From Apibacter mensalis (GTDB lineage Bacteria; Bacteroidota; Bacteroidia; Flavobacteriales; Weeksellaceae), in contig NZ_LIVM01000012.1 of NCBI RefSeq assembly GCF_001418685.1, positions 1 to 64,000 of the forward strand: a DNA stretch of 64,000 nt, read 5' to 3'. Below are positions 46,081 through 55,220 of this stretch, piece after piece; the first letter of the stretch is position 1, and each line of letters starts with the position of its first letter. Both the position numbers and the translations under genes were made by a program. The notes under the pieces are model-generated. The model was not told the DNA's origin, ran no database searches, and saw only the letters and a program-made list of their open reading frames with translations.

Positions 46081-47523
46081 TTATTGTTTCGTTAGGATGA
46101 ACTCTTGATTTATTAGAGTCGGTAATTCTTCTTTCTGATGGGTAACATATATCAAGGATTTGTTTGAGTCGCAAAATTCTTCTATAATTTGTATTACACG
46201 AAATTTATTACTCATATCCAGACCATGTAAGGGTTCATCCAAAATTATCAATGAAGGATTTTTCACAAATACGCGTGCTAATAAGACTAAACGTTGTTCT
46301 CCATTTGATATAGTAAGAAAAGAAGAGTTTTTAAGATTTTCTATTCCAAATGTTTTCATCCATTGTATGGAAGTTCTTACTTGTTCTTTATCACATTTTC
46401 TATATAATCCTATAGTATCAAAAAAACCCGATCCAACCACTTCCAAACAACTCACATTTTTTTGATAATACAAATGCATTTCTGGAGATATATAACCTAG
46501 GTGTTTTTTTATATCCCAAATACTTTCTCCTGTTCCCCTTTTTTTATCAAAAAGAATGATATTATTAGCATAAGCTTGAGGATTATCAGCGGCAATCACA
46601 CTTAATAAAGTTGATTTTCCTGAGCCATTAGGTCCAGATAATGCCCATTTTTCACCCTTTTGAACTTTCCAAGATAAATTTTTTAAAATAGTTCGATTAT
46701 TGTAACGAATATTTATGCTTTTCAACTGTAAAGCATACTTATAATTAATATCCTTAGGTTGATTTAATGAGGGTGGAATAAGTTTTTTGTCATATTTGAT
46801 ACAAGGGAACAACTCATTTTGTAGTTTTTTATCCAATAAAAAATCTTGAGTTGGTAAACTAGGAAATAGTGTTTTGTTTTTAATTGGTAAAACGTGAGTA
46901 ATTATAGAAGAAATATCAGCAATTTCAGAAACAAGAAGTATAATTTGCAAGTTATGTAAATTTTTAAGATCAATTAATATTTGATCTAAAACTTGTCTGG
47001 CGTTGGTATCTAAACCAATGTAAGGATTATCTAATATTAAAATTTTGGGTTGATAGGATAAAGCCTGTATAATTAAAAATTTTCTGAGTTCTCCACTGGA
47101 AAGAAGATCTACATTCTTTTCAATTAAATCTTCAATTCCGAATATGGAAATGAGGTATTCCATCCATCTTAAATCAGTATTCTTAAATAAAAGGTCTTTA
47201 ACTTTAGGGGTTTGATCATCTAAGCCCATGTTCCACCTTTGTTGGTAGTAGCTGTTTTGTATTTTAGAAAGGGAATGAATATTTCTAAAAGCAACCATTT
47301 TTACATAATTGAATAAATTGTTACATTTTTTTTTATACATAATTTTACCTTCTTTTATAGCGTATTTACCTAACAAAATTTCTATAAGTAAAGATTTACC
47401 CGCCCCATTAGGACCAATGAATGCCCAATGTTGTGATGATTTTATTTTTAGATTTATAGGTGTTGAAAATTTTGCAAATTCTTTTTGTGGAATTATATTT
47501 TCTAGTTCTAAAATAGTATTCAT
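46081..47523 (-). CDS. modF: ModF/PhrA-like ATPase with two ABC domains
   Basis: A 480-residue soluble protein with two tandem ABC ATPase domains. The first has Walker A GPNGAGKSLLIE (about 37-48) and Walker B ILILDNPYIGLD. The second has GPNGSGKSTLL (about 304-314), the stretch NPQAYANNIILFDKKRGTGE, which is diagnostic of the ModF (PhrA, molybdate-linked) family, and Walker B LIILDEPLHGLD. In the first domain the Walker B glutamate is replaced by Asn (DNPY), so that site may not hydrolyse ATP. No mod transport genes or membrane subunits adjoin it; the function of ModF is itself uncertain. Confidence 0.87.
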   Translation of the reverse strand: MNTILELENIIPQKEFAKFSTPINLKIKSSQHWAFIGPNGAGKSLLIEILLGKYAIKEGKIMYKKKCNNLFNYVKMVAFRNIHSLSKIQNSYYQQRWNMGLDDQTPKVKDLLFKNTDLRWMEYLISIFGIEDLIEKNVDLLSSGELRKFLIIQALSYQPKILILDNPYIGLDTNARQVLDQILIDLKNLHNLQIILLVSEIADISSIITHVLPIKNKTLFPSLPTQDFLLDKKLQNELFPCIKYDKKLIPPSLNQPKDINYKYALQLKSINIRYNNRTILKNLSWKVQKGEKWALSGPNGSGKSTLLSVIAADNPQAYANNIILFDKKRGTGESIWDIKKHLGYISPEMHLYYQKNVSCLEVVGSGFFDTIGLYRKCDKEQVRTSIQWMKTFGIENLKNSSFLTISNGEQRLVLLARVFVKNPSLIILDEPLHGLDMSNKFRVIQIIEEFCDSNKSLIYVTHQKEELPTLINQEFILTKQ

Positions 47524-47643
47524 TTTAAAATTATCTTTTTATAATATTTATAAATGATAAAAAAACTTAATTATTTAATATTAAATGTAAAATATTGATA
47601 ATAAATTTATTTACAAGGGTAGGAAGAATATTTTACAAAACCT

Positions 47644-47651
47644 TATCTTTG
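47644..47651 (+). promoter_or_regulatory. -7 promoter element of the polyprenyl synthase operon
   Basis: TATCTTTG fits TAnnTTTG and lies 30 nt before the start codon at 47682. Confidence 0.5.
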
Positions 47652-47681
47652 TAACAACATATTATAGGAAAATACGAAAAA

Positions 47682-48653
47682 ATGCATTTTTTAGATAACT
47701 ATAGGTCAATTATTAGAGATGCTATAAATAAACATAACTTAACTAATCCCCCTCACCAACTTTATGATCCCATCAATTATATTTTAACATTGGGTGGTAA
47801 ACAACTTCGTCCTATAATTTTATTAATGTCTTGTGAATTGTTTGACGGAAATATTGAAAAAGCAATTAAACCAGCTTTGGGGATAGAATATTTTCATAAT
47901 TTTTCTCTGATGCATGACGATATTATGGATAAAGCAACTTTACGAAGAGCTCAAGAGACAGTTCATGTAAAATATAATGAGAATACCGCAATTCTATCGG
48001 GAGATGCTTTAATGGTTATCTCATTTCAGATGTTAGAAGATTTAGAGCCCCATTTATTTAAAAAATGTTTTTGCTTGTTTTCACAAACTGCATTAGAGGT
48101 TTGTGAAGGACAGCAGTATGATATGAATTTTGAAAAGCAACAAATTGTCTCGTTTGAAGAATACATAAACATGATTACAGGAAAAACAGCTGTTTTGTGT
48201 GCTTGTGCCTTTAAAATGGGTGCATTAATAGCTGAAGCAGAACCTGACGATTTAAAAAATATGTATGAATTTGGTCGATCTCTGGGAATCGCATTTCAGT
48301 TGATGGATGATTATTTGGATGTATTTGGAAATCAGAAAACTGTAGGTAAAAAACATGCGGGAGATATTGTTGAAAATAAAAAAACGATTTTATATGTTTT
48401 AGCCCAACAGAAAGCGGATGAAGTACAAAAACATAAATTAAATTATTGGTATACTATTACTGGAGAAAATGAAAATAAAGTAAATGAAGTTTTAGCTGTT
48501 TTCAACGAATTAAATGTAGGAGATTCTTGTTTAGAATTAGTTAAAGCGTATTCCGATCAAGCTAAAAATTATTTAAATAAAATAAGAGTTGATACCAATA
48601 AGAAACATACGTTTTATGAACTGGTAGATTATTTATTAGTTCGGGAAAGTTAG
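47682..48653 (+). CDS. Polyprenyl (isoprenyl) diphosphate synthase
   Basis: Trans-isoprenyl diphosphate synthase making chains for quinones or carriers by head-to-tail addition of isopentenyl diphosphate. The 323-residue protein has LGGKQLRP (about 35-42), the first aspartate-rich motif MHDDIMDKATLRR (about 77-89), GKTAVLCA, and the second motif QLMDDYLDVFG followed by GKKHAGDIVENKKT. Chain length (octaprenyl or shorter) cannot be read with confidence. It is the first gene of a plus-strand unit with the GSCFA and TatD genes. Confidence 0.93.
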   Translation: MHFLDNYRSIIRDAINKHNLTNPPHQLYDPINYILTLGGKQLRPIILLMSCELFDGNIEKAIKPALGIEYFHNFSLMHDDIMDKATLRRAQETVHVKYNENTAILSGDALMVISFQMLEDLEPHLFKKCFCLFSQTALEVCEGQQYDMNFEKQQIVSFEEYINMITGKTAVLCACAFKMGALIAEAEPDDLKNMYEFGRSLGIAFQLMDDYLDVFGNQKTVGKKHAGDIVENKKTILYVLAQQKADEVQKHKLNYWYTITGENENKVNEVLAVFNELNVGDSCLELVKAYSDQAKNYLNKIRVDTNKKHTFYELVDYLLVRES

Positions 48654-48655
48654 CA

Positions 48656-49654
48656 ATGATGATATTTAGAACAGAATTACCATATAATCCTAATTCCATT
48701 AAGCTCGATTACAAAAGTAAAATATTTACTATAGGTTCTTGTTTCGCCACAGAAATTTCCAATAAGTTATCACAATATAAATTTTCTGTATTACATAACC
48801 CTTTTGGAGTTATATTTCATCCTTTAGCTATTGAAAATGCACTTATGAGAATTTTTTCTCAAGAAGAATATCAAGTATCAGAACTTTTTAAATACGAAGA
48901 ATTATACTTAAGTTGGGATCACCATTCCTCATTTAGTGATATTTCCAAAGAAAGGGTTTTAACTCGTATTAATCAGAATATAAATTTTGCGAATAAGTTT
49001 CTTCAAGAGACGGATATGGTTATAATTACCTTGGGTACTTCTTTTGTATATAAATTAAAACAATTTGATATAATAGTAGCTAATTGCCATAAAATACCTA
49101 ATACACATTTTTCTAAATTATTATTAGCGGAACATCAAATTATAACTTCGCTAAAAAATATTATTGATATGTTGACGGATATAGGTAAGAAAGACATGAA
49201 AATTTTTTTTACTTTAAGCCCCGTCAGACATATTAAAGATGGAATGGTTGAAAACAATAAAAGTAAATCCAAGCTATTATGCGCCATTCATTCTGTAGTT
49301 GAATCGTATGATAATTGCGAATATTTCCCATCCTATGAATTTATGATAGATGATTTACGTGATTATCGTTTTTATAAAGAAGATTTAATTCATCCTAATG
49401 ATATAGCCATAAAATACATATGGGAAAAATTTAAACAAGCTCACATTTCATCTGAAGAATTTATCACCATGCAGATGGTAAAAAAAGTAAATACTTCATT
49501 ACAGCATAAAATTCAAAATACACAGACAATTGCCTATAAAAAATTTTTATATAATATTGTGAAAAATATTCAAGATTTAGAGCCTCTTTTACCACCGGGT
49601 GCTTTTAAAGAAGAATTACAAGAATTAAGAAAAAGAATGGATGAATCTTATTGA
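48656..49654 (+). CDS. GSCFA-domain protein
   Basis: A 332-residue protein carrying the family name motif in TIGSCFATEISNKL (about 23-36), followed by VLHNPFGVIFHPLAIENAL and, later, ITLGTSFVY and TLSPVRHIKDG. The GSCFA family is common in Bacteroidota and resembles SGNH/GDSL esterases (Ser in GSCFA; DDLRDYRFYKEDLIHPND near the C-terminus could supply the Asp/His). The real substrate is unknown. It starts 2 nt after the polyprenyl synthase stop and ends 22 nt before the TatD gene. Confidence 0.88.
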   Translation: MMIFRTELPYNPNSIKLDYKSKIFTIGSCFATEISNKLSQYKFSVLHNPFGVIFHPLAIENALMRIFSQEEYQVSELFKYEELYLSWDHHSSFSDISKERVLTRINQNINFANKFLQETDMVIITLGTSFVYKLKQFDIIVANCHKIPNTHFSKLLLAEHQIITSLKNIIDMLTDIGKKDMKIFFTLSPVRHIKDGMVENNKSKSKLLCAIHSVVESYDNCEYFPSYEFMIDDLRDYRFYKEDLIHPNDIAIKYIWEKFKQAHISSEEFITMQMVKKVNTSLQHKIQNTQTIAYKKFLYNIVKNIQDLEPLLPPGAFKEELQELRKRMDESY

Positions 49655-49676
49655 AATTTAATTATATAAATAAACA

Positions 49677-50447
49677 ATGCTATTAGTAGATAGTCATACC
49701 CATATATATTCTGAACAGTTTGATCAAGACAGGAAAGAAGTAATCCAAAGAGCCATGGATAATGGAGTGAAGCGGTTTTACCTTCCTTCTATAAATTCCT
49801 CATACTATCCTAAGATGGAAGAATTAAAAAATAAATATCCTGAAAACATATTTTTAATGATGGGGCTTCATCCTTGCGATGTAAAACTAGATTCGTATGA
49901 AAAAGAGTTAGCGTTCGTTGAAAATAAACTTTCCGAAGAACCATATGCAGCAGTAGGGGAAATAGGATTGGATTTATTCTGGGATACTTCTACCTTAGAA
50001 ATTCAAAAGTATGCTTTTATAAAACAAATACAATTGGCTAAACAATATAAGTTGCCGGTAGTAATACATGTTAGAGAAGCATTTGATCAGGTATTGGAAA
50101 TTATAAGAAACGAAAAAGATGCGGATTTATATGGTATACTTCATTGCTTTACCGGAAATTTAGAACAAGCAAAAGAATTCATAAATTTAGGTTTTTATTT
50201 GGGAATAGGAGGAGTAGTTACCTTTAAAAATGGAAAAATTGATCAATTTTTAAAAGAAATACCTTTAGAAAATATTGTTTTAGAAACTGATGCTCCTTAT
50301 CTGGCACCCTCTCCTTTTCGTGGAAAAAGGAATGAATCTTCATACTTAAAGATTATTGTAGATAAGCTTTCAGATATTTATGAGATGATGCCTGAAAAAA
50401 TAGGTATTATTACTTCAGAAAATGCAAGAAAAATTTTTAAATTATAA
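49677..50447 (+). CDS. tatD: TatD-family metal-dependent hydrolase
   Basis: A 256-residue TIM-barrel metallohydrolase of the TatD DNase family, linked in homologues to 3'-5' nuclease activity and DNA repair. Metal-binding residues: DSHTHIYSEQF (His 7 and 9), GEIGLDLFWD, VVIHVREAF, ILHCFTGN and LETDAPYLAPSPFRGKRN. The family is complete at this length. It is the third gene of the plus-strand unit. Confidence 0.94.
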   Translation: MLLVDSHTHIYSEQFDQDRKEVIQRAMDNGVKRFYLPSINSSYYPKMEELKNKYPENIFLMMGLHPCDVKLDSYEKELAFVENKLSEEPYAAVGEIGLDLFWDTSTLEIQKYAFIKQIQLAKQYKLPVVIHVREAFDQVLEIIRNEKDADLYGILHCFTGNLEQAKEFINLGFYLGIGGVVTFKNGKIDQFLKEIPLENIVLETDAPYLAPSPFRGKRNESSYLKIIVDKLSDIYEMMPEKIGIITSENARKIFKL

Positions 50448-50497
50448 GAATAAAATAGAACGGTGATTAATTATTGGTAAATTAAAATATAAAGTTT

Positions 50498-51457
50498 ATG
50501 CAGAGAAATATGCTTTTTGATTCATTGAAATTTGGATTAATATGTTTAATGGTATATGGGCATTGCATACAATTTAATGTTGGTCATATGAAAGATACAA
50601 TCTTTGGATTTATATATATATTTCATATGCCTTTATTTATCTTTATATCTGGATATTTCTCAAAAAATATTACTTGGAAGAAATATAAAAGATCATTTAT
50701 ATCATTAATTATTACATTTTCTATATTTCAATTTATTTATTCCGTTCCTCTACTTTTTGTGGGATTAAAGGAATGGTTCACTTTTTTTATTATACCCAAA
50801 GGGTGGTACATTTTGGGATTATTGATATGGCGTTTTTTATTTCTTATAACCAAAGACTGTATCTCTAAACCAGTACTTTTATCTGTTTCTTTTATATTTC
50901 CCCTTTGTGTCGGTTTTTTAGAATTTAATATATTAATGTTTAGAATATTTACTTTCTTTCCTTACTTTTTGTTAGGAGCCTATTGCCAGGAATTTATGAT
51001 ATTGAAAATTAGAGAAATAAAAAAATATTATACAATAAGTCTTCTAATCATTACTTTTGTCCTCATTTATTTCTTTATTAACCAGGAATTTACAGTTACT
51101 CTTTTTGGAGAAGGTTCATACATAACAAATAGTTCTACAAGAATTTATGGATTTATTTATAGGGTTTTAGCATATGTTTTAGCAATAGTAGTATCCATTG
51201 GAGTAATTAATTTAATGCCTGATACGATTGGGAAATATGGGTCACAGACATTAGAAATATATTTACTACATCATGTGATATTATGTGTTATTTATTTTGG
51301 AATATTTCCTTTGTTAAATTTTCATTCAAGTTTATTATTAGATTTAGGTATTTCAGCCGTAATAATTATTGTATGTATATATTTAAATAAGTTTAAGATA
51401 ATAAAATACATTATGTCTCCTTTACCATTATTAGAGAAAATGAATATAAAAATTTAG
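50498..51457 (+). CDS. Acyltransferase-3 family membrane protein
   Basis: A 319-residue polytopic inner-membrane protein with about ten hydrophobic segments. The first segment FDSLKFGLICLMVYGHCIQF carries the conserved histidine (H22), and FHMPLFIFISGYFSKN follows, both typical of the acyltransferase-3 family that O-acetylates sugars in LPS, peptidoglycan or capsule. There is no extra periplasmic SGNH domain. The substrate cannot be predicted. It starts 50 nt after tatD and may share its transcript. Confidence 0.87.
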   Translation: MQRNMLFDSLKFGLICLMVYGHCIQFNVGHMKDTIFGFIYIFHMPLFIFISGYFSKNITWKKYKRSFISLIITFSIFQFIYSVPLLFVGLKEWFTFFIIPKGWYILGLLIWRFLFLITKDCISKPVLLSVSFIFPLCVGFLEFNILMFRIFTFFPYFLLGAYCQEFMILKIREIKKYYTISLLIITFVLIYFFINQEFTVTLFGEGSYITNSSTRIYGFIYRVLAYVLAIVVSIGVINLMPDTIGKYGSQTLEIYLLHHVILCVIYFGIFPLLNFHSSLLLDLGISAVIIIVCIYLNKFKIIKYIMSPLPLLEKMNIKI

Positions 51458-51581
51458 TAATAACTTCTTTGTATTTAAAAGAATAGAAATTCTTTAAATG
51501 TTTTTCAATTAATATATTAATTTATATGATCTTGTTAATTAAATTTTAAAAATATTGGGATGTGTCATATAAAATAAATAA

Positions 51582-51604
51582 AAAATCCGGTATAACCGGA
51601 TTTT
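51582..51604 (-). terminator. Intrinsic terminator of rplU-rpmA
   Basis: AAAATCCGGT and ACCGGATTTT form a 10-bp stem with a 3-nt loop, followed on the minus strand by TTTATTTATTTT. It may also stop the opposing acyltransferase transcript. Confidence 0.85.
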
Positions 51605-51630
51605 CATATTTTAACATAATCGTTTAAATT

Positions 51631-51900
51631 CTATGCTTGAACTTCAGTTCCAGGTTGTATTGATACATAGGAACGATTATTTTGTTTTTTTCTAAAAACT
51701 ACTACACCATCTGTAAGAGCGAACAAAGTATGATCTTTTCCCATTCCAACATTATCGCCTGGGTGATGAGTTGTTCCTCTTTGTCTAACCAAGATGTTAC
51801 CTGCTTTGGCGTCTTGACCACCGAAAATCTTTACTCCTAATCTTTTGGAATGTGATTCTCTACCGTTTTTGGAGCTACCAACTCCTTTCTTATGTGCCAT
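51631..51900 (-). CDS. rpmA: 50S ribosomal protein L27
   Basis: An 89-residue ribosomal protein near the peptidyl-transferase centre. It starts [20 protein letters not shown], the universal L27 N-terminus without a cleavable leader, and contains [19 protein letters not shown]. It lies 20 nt after rplU, the standard pairing. Confidence 0.98.
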   Translation of the reverse strand: MAHKKGVGSSKNGRESHSKRLGVKIFGGQDAKAGNILVRQRGTTHHPGDNVGMGKDHTLFALTDGVVVFRKKQNNRSYVSIQPGTEVQA

Positions 51901-51920
51901 GCTTTAATTTCTTTATTAAA

Positions 51921-52310
51921 TTAATCTTCTGCTTTTACTTCTTTAACTTCCACTTCTTTTTTAGGAGTTGCTTTCTTTGTAGTCTTTTTAGGAGCTTCTG
52001 CACCACCACCTATTGAAACAATTTGGATTTGAGTAAATTGTTGCCTGTGACCGTTTTTTACTTTGTAACCTTTTCTTCTTTTCTTTTTGAAAACAATTAC
52101 CTTGTCTCCTTTTACATGCCCTAAAACTTTAGCGACTACTGTCACTCCATTAATAACCGGGGCGCCAACTGTTACAGAACCGTTATCGGTAAGCAATACT
52201 TTGTCAAAAGTAACTTCGTCATCAATATTAGCTTTTAAACGATTTACGAACAATTTTTGGTCTTGCTCAACTTTGTATTGAAGCCCTGCTATCTCTACAA
52301 TTGCATACAT
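51921..52310 (-). CDS. rplU: 50S ribosomal protein L21 with charged C-terminal tail
   Basis: Ribosomal protein binding 23S rRNA. The 129 residues contain the L21 core MYAIVEIAGLQYKVEQDQKL ... KVIVFKKKRRKGYKVKNGHRQQFTQI, followed from about residue 103 by a Lys/Glu-rich extension (KKTTKKATPKKEVEVKEVK). Such tails are common in Bacteroidota L21 and are absent from the 103-residue E. coli protein. Confidence 0.97.
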   Translation of the reverse strand: MYAIVEIAGLQYKVEQDQKLFVNRLKANIDDEVTFDKVLLTDNGSVTVGAPVINGVTVVAKVLGHVKGDKVIVFKKKRRKGYKVKNGHRQQFTQIQIVSIGGGAEAPKKTTKKATPKKEVEVKEVKAED

Positions 52311-52333
52311 AAAATTTCCGTTTTTTTGATTTG

Positions 52334-52341
52334 CAAATATA
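52334..52341 (-). promoter_or_regulatory. -7 promoter element of rplU-rpmA
   Basis: TATATTTG on the minus strand, 24 nt before the rplU start. Confidence 0.5.
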
Positions 52342-52429
52342 ATAATTTTTTTAGAATTAAAATGTTAATTATATAAATATAAAAAAGTTAAAAAATGAGA
52401 AACATGTATAATAGAAAAAATACAATGTT

Positions 52430-52437
52430 TACATTTG
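52430..52437 (+). promoter_or_regulatory. -7 promoter element of fmt
   Basis: TACATTTG fits TAnnTTTG, 31 nt before the fmt start at 52468. It argues against starting translation at the upstream ATG (52435), which overlaps this box. Confidence 0.5.
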
Positions 52438-52467
52438 TATTATACAAAATTTACACGCATATTTTAC

Positions 52468-53430
52468 ATGAATAAAAAAGCACTAAGAATTGTCTACATG
52501 GGCACTCCGGAATTTGCAGTAGCTCCTTTAGAAGAAATTATAAAATCAGGGTATGAGGTAGTCGGAGTAGTAACCACTCCGGATAAACCTGCAGGTAGGG
52601 GACAAAAAATGGCTGAATCTGCCGTTAAAAAATATGCTCTAAGTAAATGTCTGACATTGTTCCAACCTATAAAAATGAAAGATCCTGAATTTATAAGTCA
52701 GCTTCAAAAGTTGAATCCGGATGTAATAGTTATAGTTGCTTTTCGTTTGCTGCCTAAAGAGATTTGGTCTATACCTAAATTGGGGACTTTTAATTTGCAT
52801 GCCTCCTTATTGCCTCAATACAGAGGTGCTTCACCTATTAATTTTGCAATAATGAATGGAGATAAAGAATCCGGTGTTACTACATTTTTTATTGATGATA
52901 AAATTGATACCGGTGAAATTTTGCTACAGGCTAAAACTGAAATAAAAGATTCCGATGATGCAGGAATTTTACATGATAAATTAAAAGCCATAGGAAAGCA
53001 GTTAGTAATAAAAACTTTAGAAGGGCTGTCGCAAGGTACCTTAAAACCTCAAAAACAAGTTTTGAAAAAGGGAGTAGAATATAAATATGCGCCTAAATTA
53101 TTTAAAGAGGATTGCCAAATACGGTGGGATGCACCTTTAGAAAAGATACATAACTTAATACGTGGTTTAAGTCCTTATCCTACAGCTTTTACACATCTGT
53201 TGATTAATGGAGAATCTAAAATTTTGAAAATATATAAGGGACATTATAAGATTGAAAAACATATTTTAAATGTTGGAACTGTAATTATTGAAGGTAAAAA
53301 AACATTTAAAATTGCAGCAGCAGATGGATTTTATTTTTTAAGTGAAATACAATTAGAAGGAAAGAAAAGGATGGAAATTTCAGATTTTATAAATGGATTA
53401 ACAATAAAACATAATTTACAAGCTAACTAA
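52468..53430 (+). CDS. fmt: Methionyl-tRNA formyltransferase
   Basis: Formylates initiator Met-tRNA using 10-formyltetrahydrofolate. The 320-residue protein starts MNKKALRIVYMGTPEFAVAPL, has the catalytic stretch NLHASLLPQYRGASPI (Asn/His of the active site), GVTTFFIDDKIDTGEIL with the catalytic Asp nearby, and a C-terminal tRNA-binding OB-like domain from about residue 210. The ATG at 52468 is preferred over 52435 on both protein alignment and promoter position. Confidence 0.96.
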   Translation: MNKKALRIVYMGTPEFAVAPLEEIIKSGYEVVGVVTTPDKPAGRGQKMAESAVKKYALSKCLTLFQPIKMKDPEFISQLQKLNPDVIVIVAFRLLPKEIWSIPKLGTFNLHASLLPQYRGASPINFAIMNGDKESGVTTFFIDDKIDTGEILLQAKTEIKDSDDAGILHDKLKAIGKQLVIKTLEGLSQGTLKPQKQVLKKGVEYKYAPKLFKEDCQIRWDAPLEKIHNLIRGLSPYPTAFTHLLINGESKILKIYKGHYKIEKHILNVGTVIIEGKKTFKIAAADGFYFLSEIQLEGKKRMEISDFINGLTIKHNLQAN

Positions 53431-53438
53431 AATAATAT

Positions 53439-54248
53439 ATGGACTATAGCAAGATTAAACTGATTGTGACAGATATGGATGGAACGCTGCTTCATTCAGA
53501 TTATACATTAAATAAAGAATTTTTTACAATATATGAAAAGCTGAAAAAGCTTGATATAAAGTTTGTCGTGGCAAGTGGAAGACAATATGAAAGTCTCTTA
53601 GGTGTTTTTGAAAGCATTAAAGATGAAATCTATTTTATCGCTGAAAATGGAGGTAATGTGGTATACCAAGGAAAGCATATATTTGTTCATGAATTAGATC
53701 AACATGTGATCAATGAGGTAGTACAATTGATACGTCCCCTACCCAATACACAGATGCTTTTATGCGGTATAAAAAGTGCATATATTGAAGAAGGATTTTC
53801 TGAATTCGAAAAACAAATCGCTCCCTACTATCCTAAGAGGAAAATTATTCCGAGCTTTCAAGAATCTATAAATGATCAGATTGTAAAGATAGCTATATAC
53901 AACACGGTTGGTTCTGAAGAAAATATTTTGCCCTGTGTGGAACATCTAAGTGAAAATTTTCAAGTAGTAGTATCTGGTAAATTTTGGCTGGATATTTCTG
54001 TTAAAAATGCTGATAAAGGATTTGCATTAAAAGAAGTTCAAGAAATATTAAAGATATCTAAAGAAGAAACTATGGCTTTTGGAGATTTCTTAAATGATAT
54101 AGGAATGATGAATGAATGTAATTTTAGTTATGCTATGAAAAATGCTCATCCTAAATTATATGAAATTTCTAAATTCAAAACCGATTCCAATGATGAAGAT
54201 GGTGTATTAAAGATTTTAAAAGAAGTAATAGCACAAAGGGAGAGATAA
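53439..54248 (+). CDS. Cof-type HAD-family hydrolase
   Basis: A 269-residue HAD phosphatase with type IIB cap. Motif I is VTDMDGTLLHSDY (nucleophile in DMDGT), motif II VVASGRQYES, motif III the lysine in NADKGFALKEV, and motif IV AFGDFLNDIGMM. These enzymes dephosphorylate sugar phosphates, FMN or PLP with broad specificity. In motif IV the usual GDxxND has Phe-Leu between, which is normal. It starts 8 nt after fmt. Confidence 0.92.
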   Translation: MDYSKIKLIVTDMDGTLLHSDYTLNKEFFTIYEKLKKLDIKFVVASGRQYESLLGVFESIKDEIYFIAENGGNVVYQGKHIFVHELDQHVINEVVQLIRPLPNTQMLLCGIKSAYIEEGFSEFEKQIAPYYPKRKIIPSFQESINDQIVKIAIYNTVGSEENILPCVEHLSENFQVVVSGKFWLDISVKNADKGFALKEVQEILKISKEETMAFGDFLNDIGMMNECNFSYAMKNAHPKLYEISKFKTDSNDEDGVLKILKEVIAQRER

Positions 54249-54454
54249 ATAAACGTAAAGGTTTACCACCCTAATGGATTTTAAATTAGATTTGACTTAG
54301 TTTATAAATTGAAAAAAAACTCTAAAATAGAACTTAAATAAAGAACAAGTTTAATACAATGTTAGAATTAGCAGATAAATACCTTATAAAATTATATAAA
54401 TCGTAAATCATAGATTTTATAAACACTTATTAATTTTTTAAATAATTAAATAAA

Positions 54455-55171
54455 ATGAAAAGAAAAATATTTATCTTGTTACTGATCGTTTCTTTTATTG
54501 CTAAAGCGGATATTTTAACTAGTAAATATTTTACTGTTTTATCCCATGTTGTTGAAAAAGAACCAACGCTGGAATCAGTTTTAAATCATTATTATGTCGC
54601 TGTAGCCGGTAGCAAGGAAAAATTACAACAAATTACTTCTCTAATTTCAGAAGGACAAATAACTTTTCCTCAATTATCGGAGAGCGCCGACATAGAAATT
54701 AAATATAAAGCACCTAATAAATATATATCTAAAATCTCAATTATGGGACAAACTATAATAAAAGGCTTTGATGGACAAAAGTTATTTTCTAATGTACCGG
54801 TAAACAATGAAGATGAATTAAAAGAAATGAAAATGAAAAAAGGCATATTTTCTGAATTATATGTTACCCAAGATAATGCTGTGCTGGAAGGAAAGAAAAA
54901 CTTAGATGGTAAAGAAGTTTATAAAGTTACAGTTATAGAGGATAATATAAAAACTATTTTTTACTTTGATGTAAAAACAGGATTAAAGGTTAAAGAAGAA
55001 ACTTTGAAGGGTACTGAAGTATTGATAAAGGAATATGCTGATTATAAAGATTTTGAAGGATATAAGCTATCTACTAAAATAAAAACTCAAGTAACCGGTC
55101 AGACAGCAGTTCAAACTATTACTAAATATGAAATAAATCCTAAATTGGACGATTCGCAGTTCAAACTTTAA
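54455..55171 (+). CDS. Periplasmic LolA-like/outer-membrane lipoprotein-sorting-type protein
   Basis: A 238-residue exported protein. The signal peptide MKRKIFILLLIVSFIAKA is followed by ESVLNHYYVAVAGSKEKLQQI, the start of a domain seen in Bacteroidota proteins called outer membrane lipoprotein-sorting proteins, and also at the C-terminus of some M16 peptidases. The rest is beta-rich (EIKYKAPNKYISKISIMGQT, KVTVIEDNIKTIFYFDVKTG, YEINPKLDDSQFKL), like one half of a LolA barrel. The actual ligand is unknown. It stands alone and ends in a good terminator. Confidence 0.75.
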   Translation: MKRKIFILLLIVSFIAKADILTSKYFTVLSHVVEKEPTLESVLNHYYVAVAGSKEKLQQITSLISEGQITFPQLSESADIEIKYKAPNKYISKISIMGQTIIKGFDGQKLFSNVPVNNEDELKEMKMKKGIFSELYVTQDNAVLEGKKNLDGKEVYKVTVIEDNIKTIFYFDVKTGLKVKEETLKGTEVLIKEYADYKDFEGYKLSTKIKTQVTGQTAVQTITKYEINPKLDDSQFKL

Positions 55172-55181
55172 AAACATTAAT

Positions 55182-55204
55182 AAAAGGCCTGAACGTGGCC
55201 TTTT
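55182..55204. terminator. Bidirectional intrinsic terminator
   Basis: AAAAGGCC and GGCCTTTT stem with T-runs on both sides, placed between two convergent genes (stops at 55171 and 55221). Confidence 0.85.
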
Positions 55205-55220
55205 TATTTTATTCAATAAT

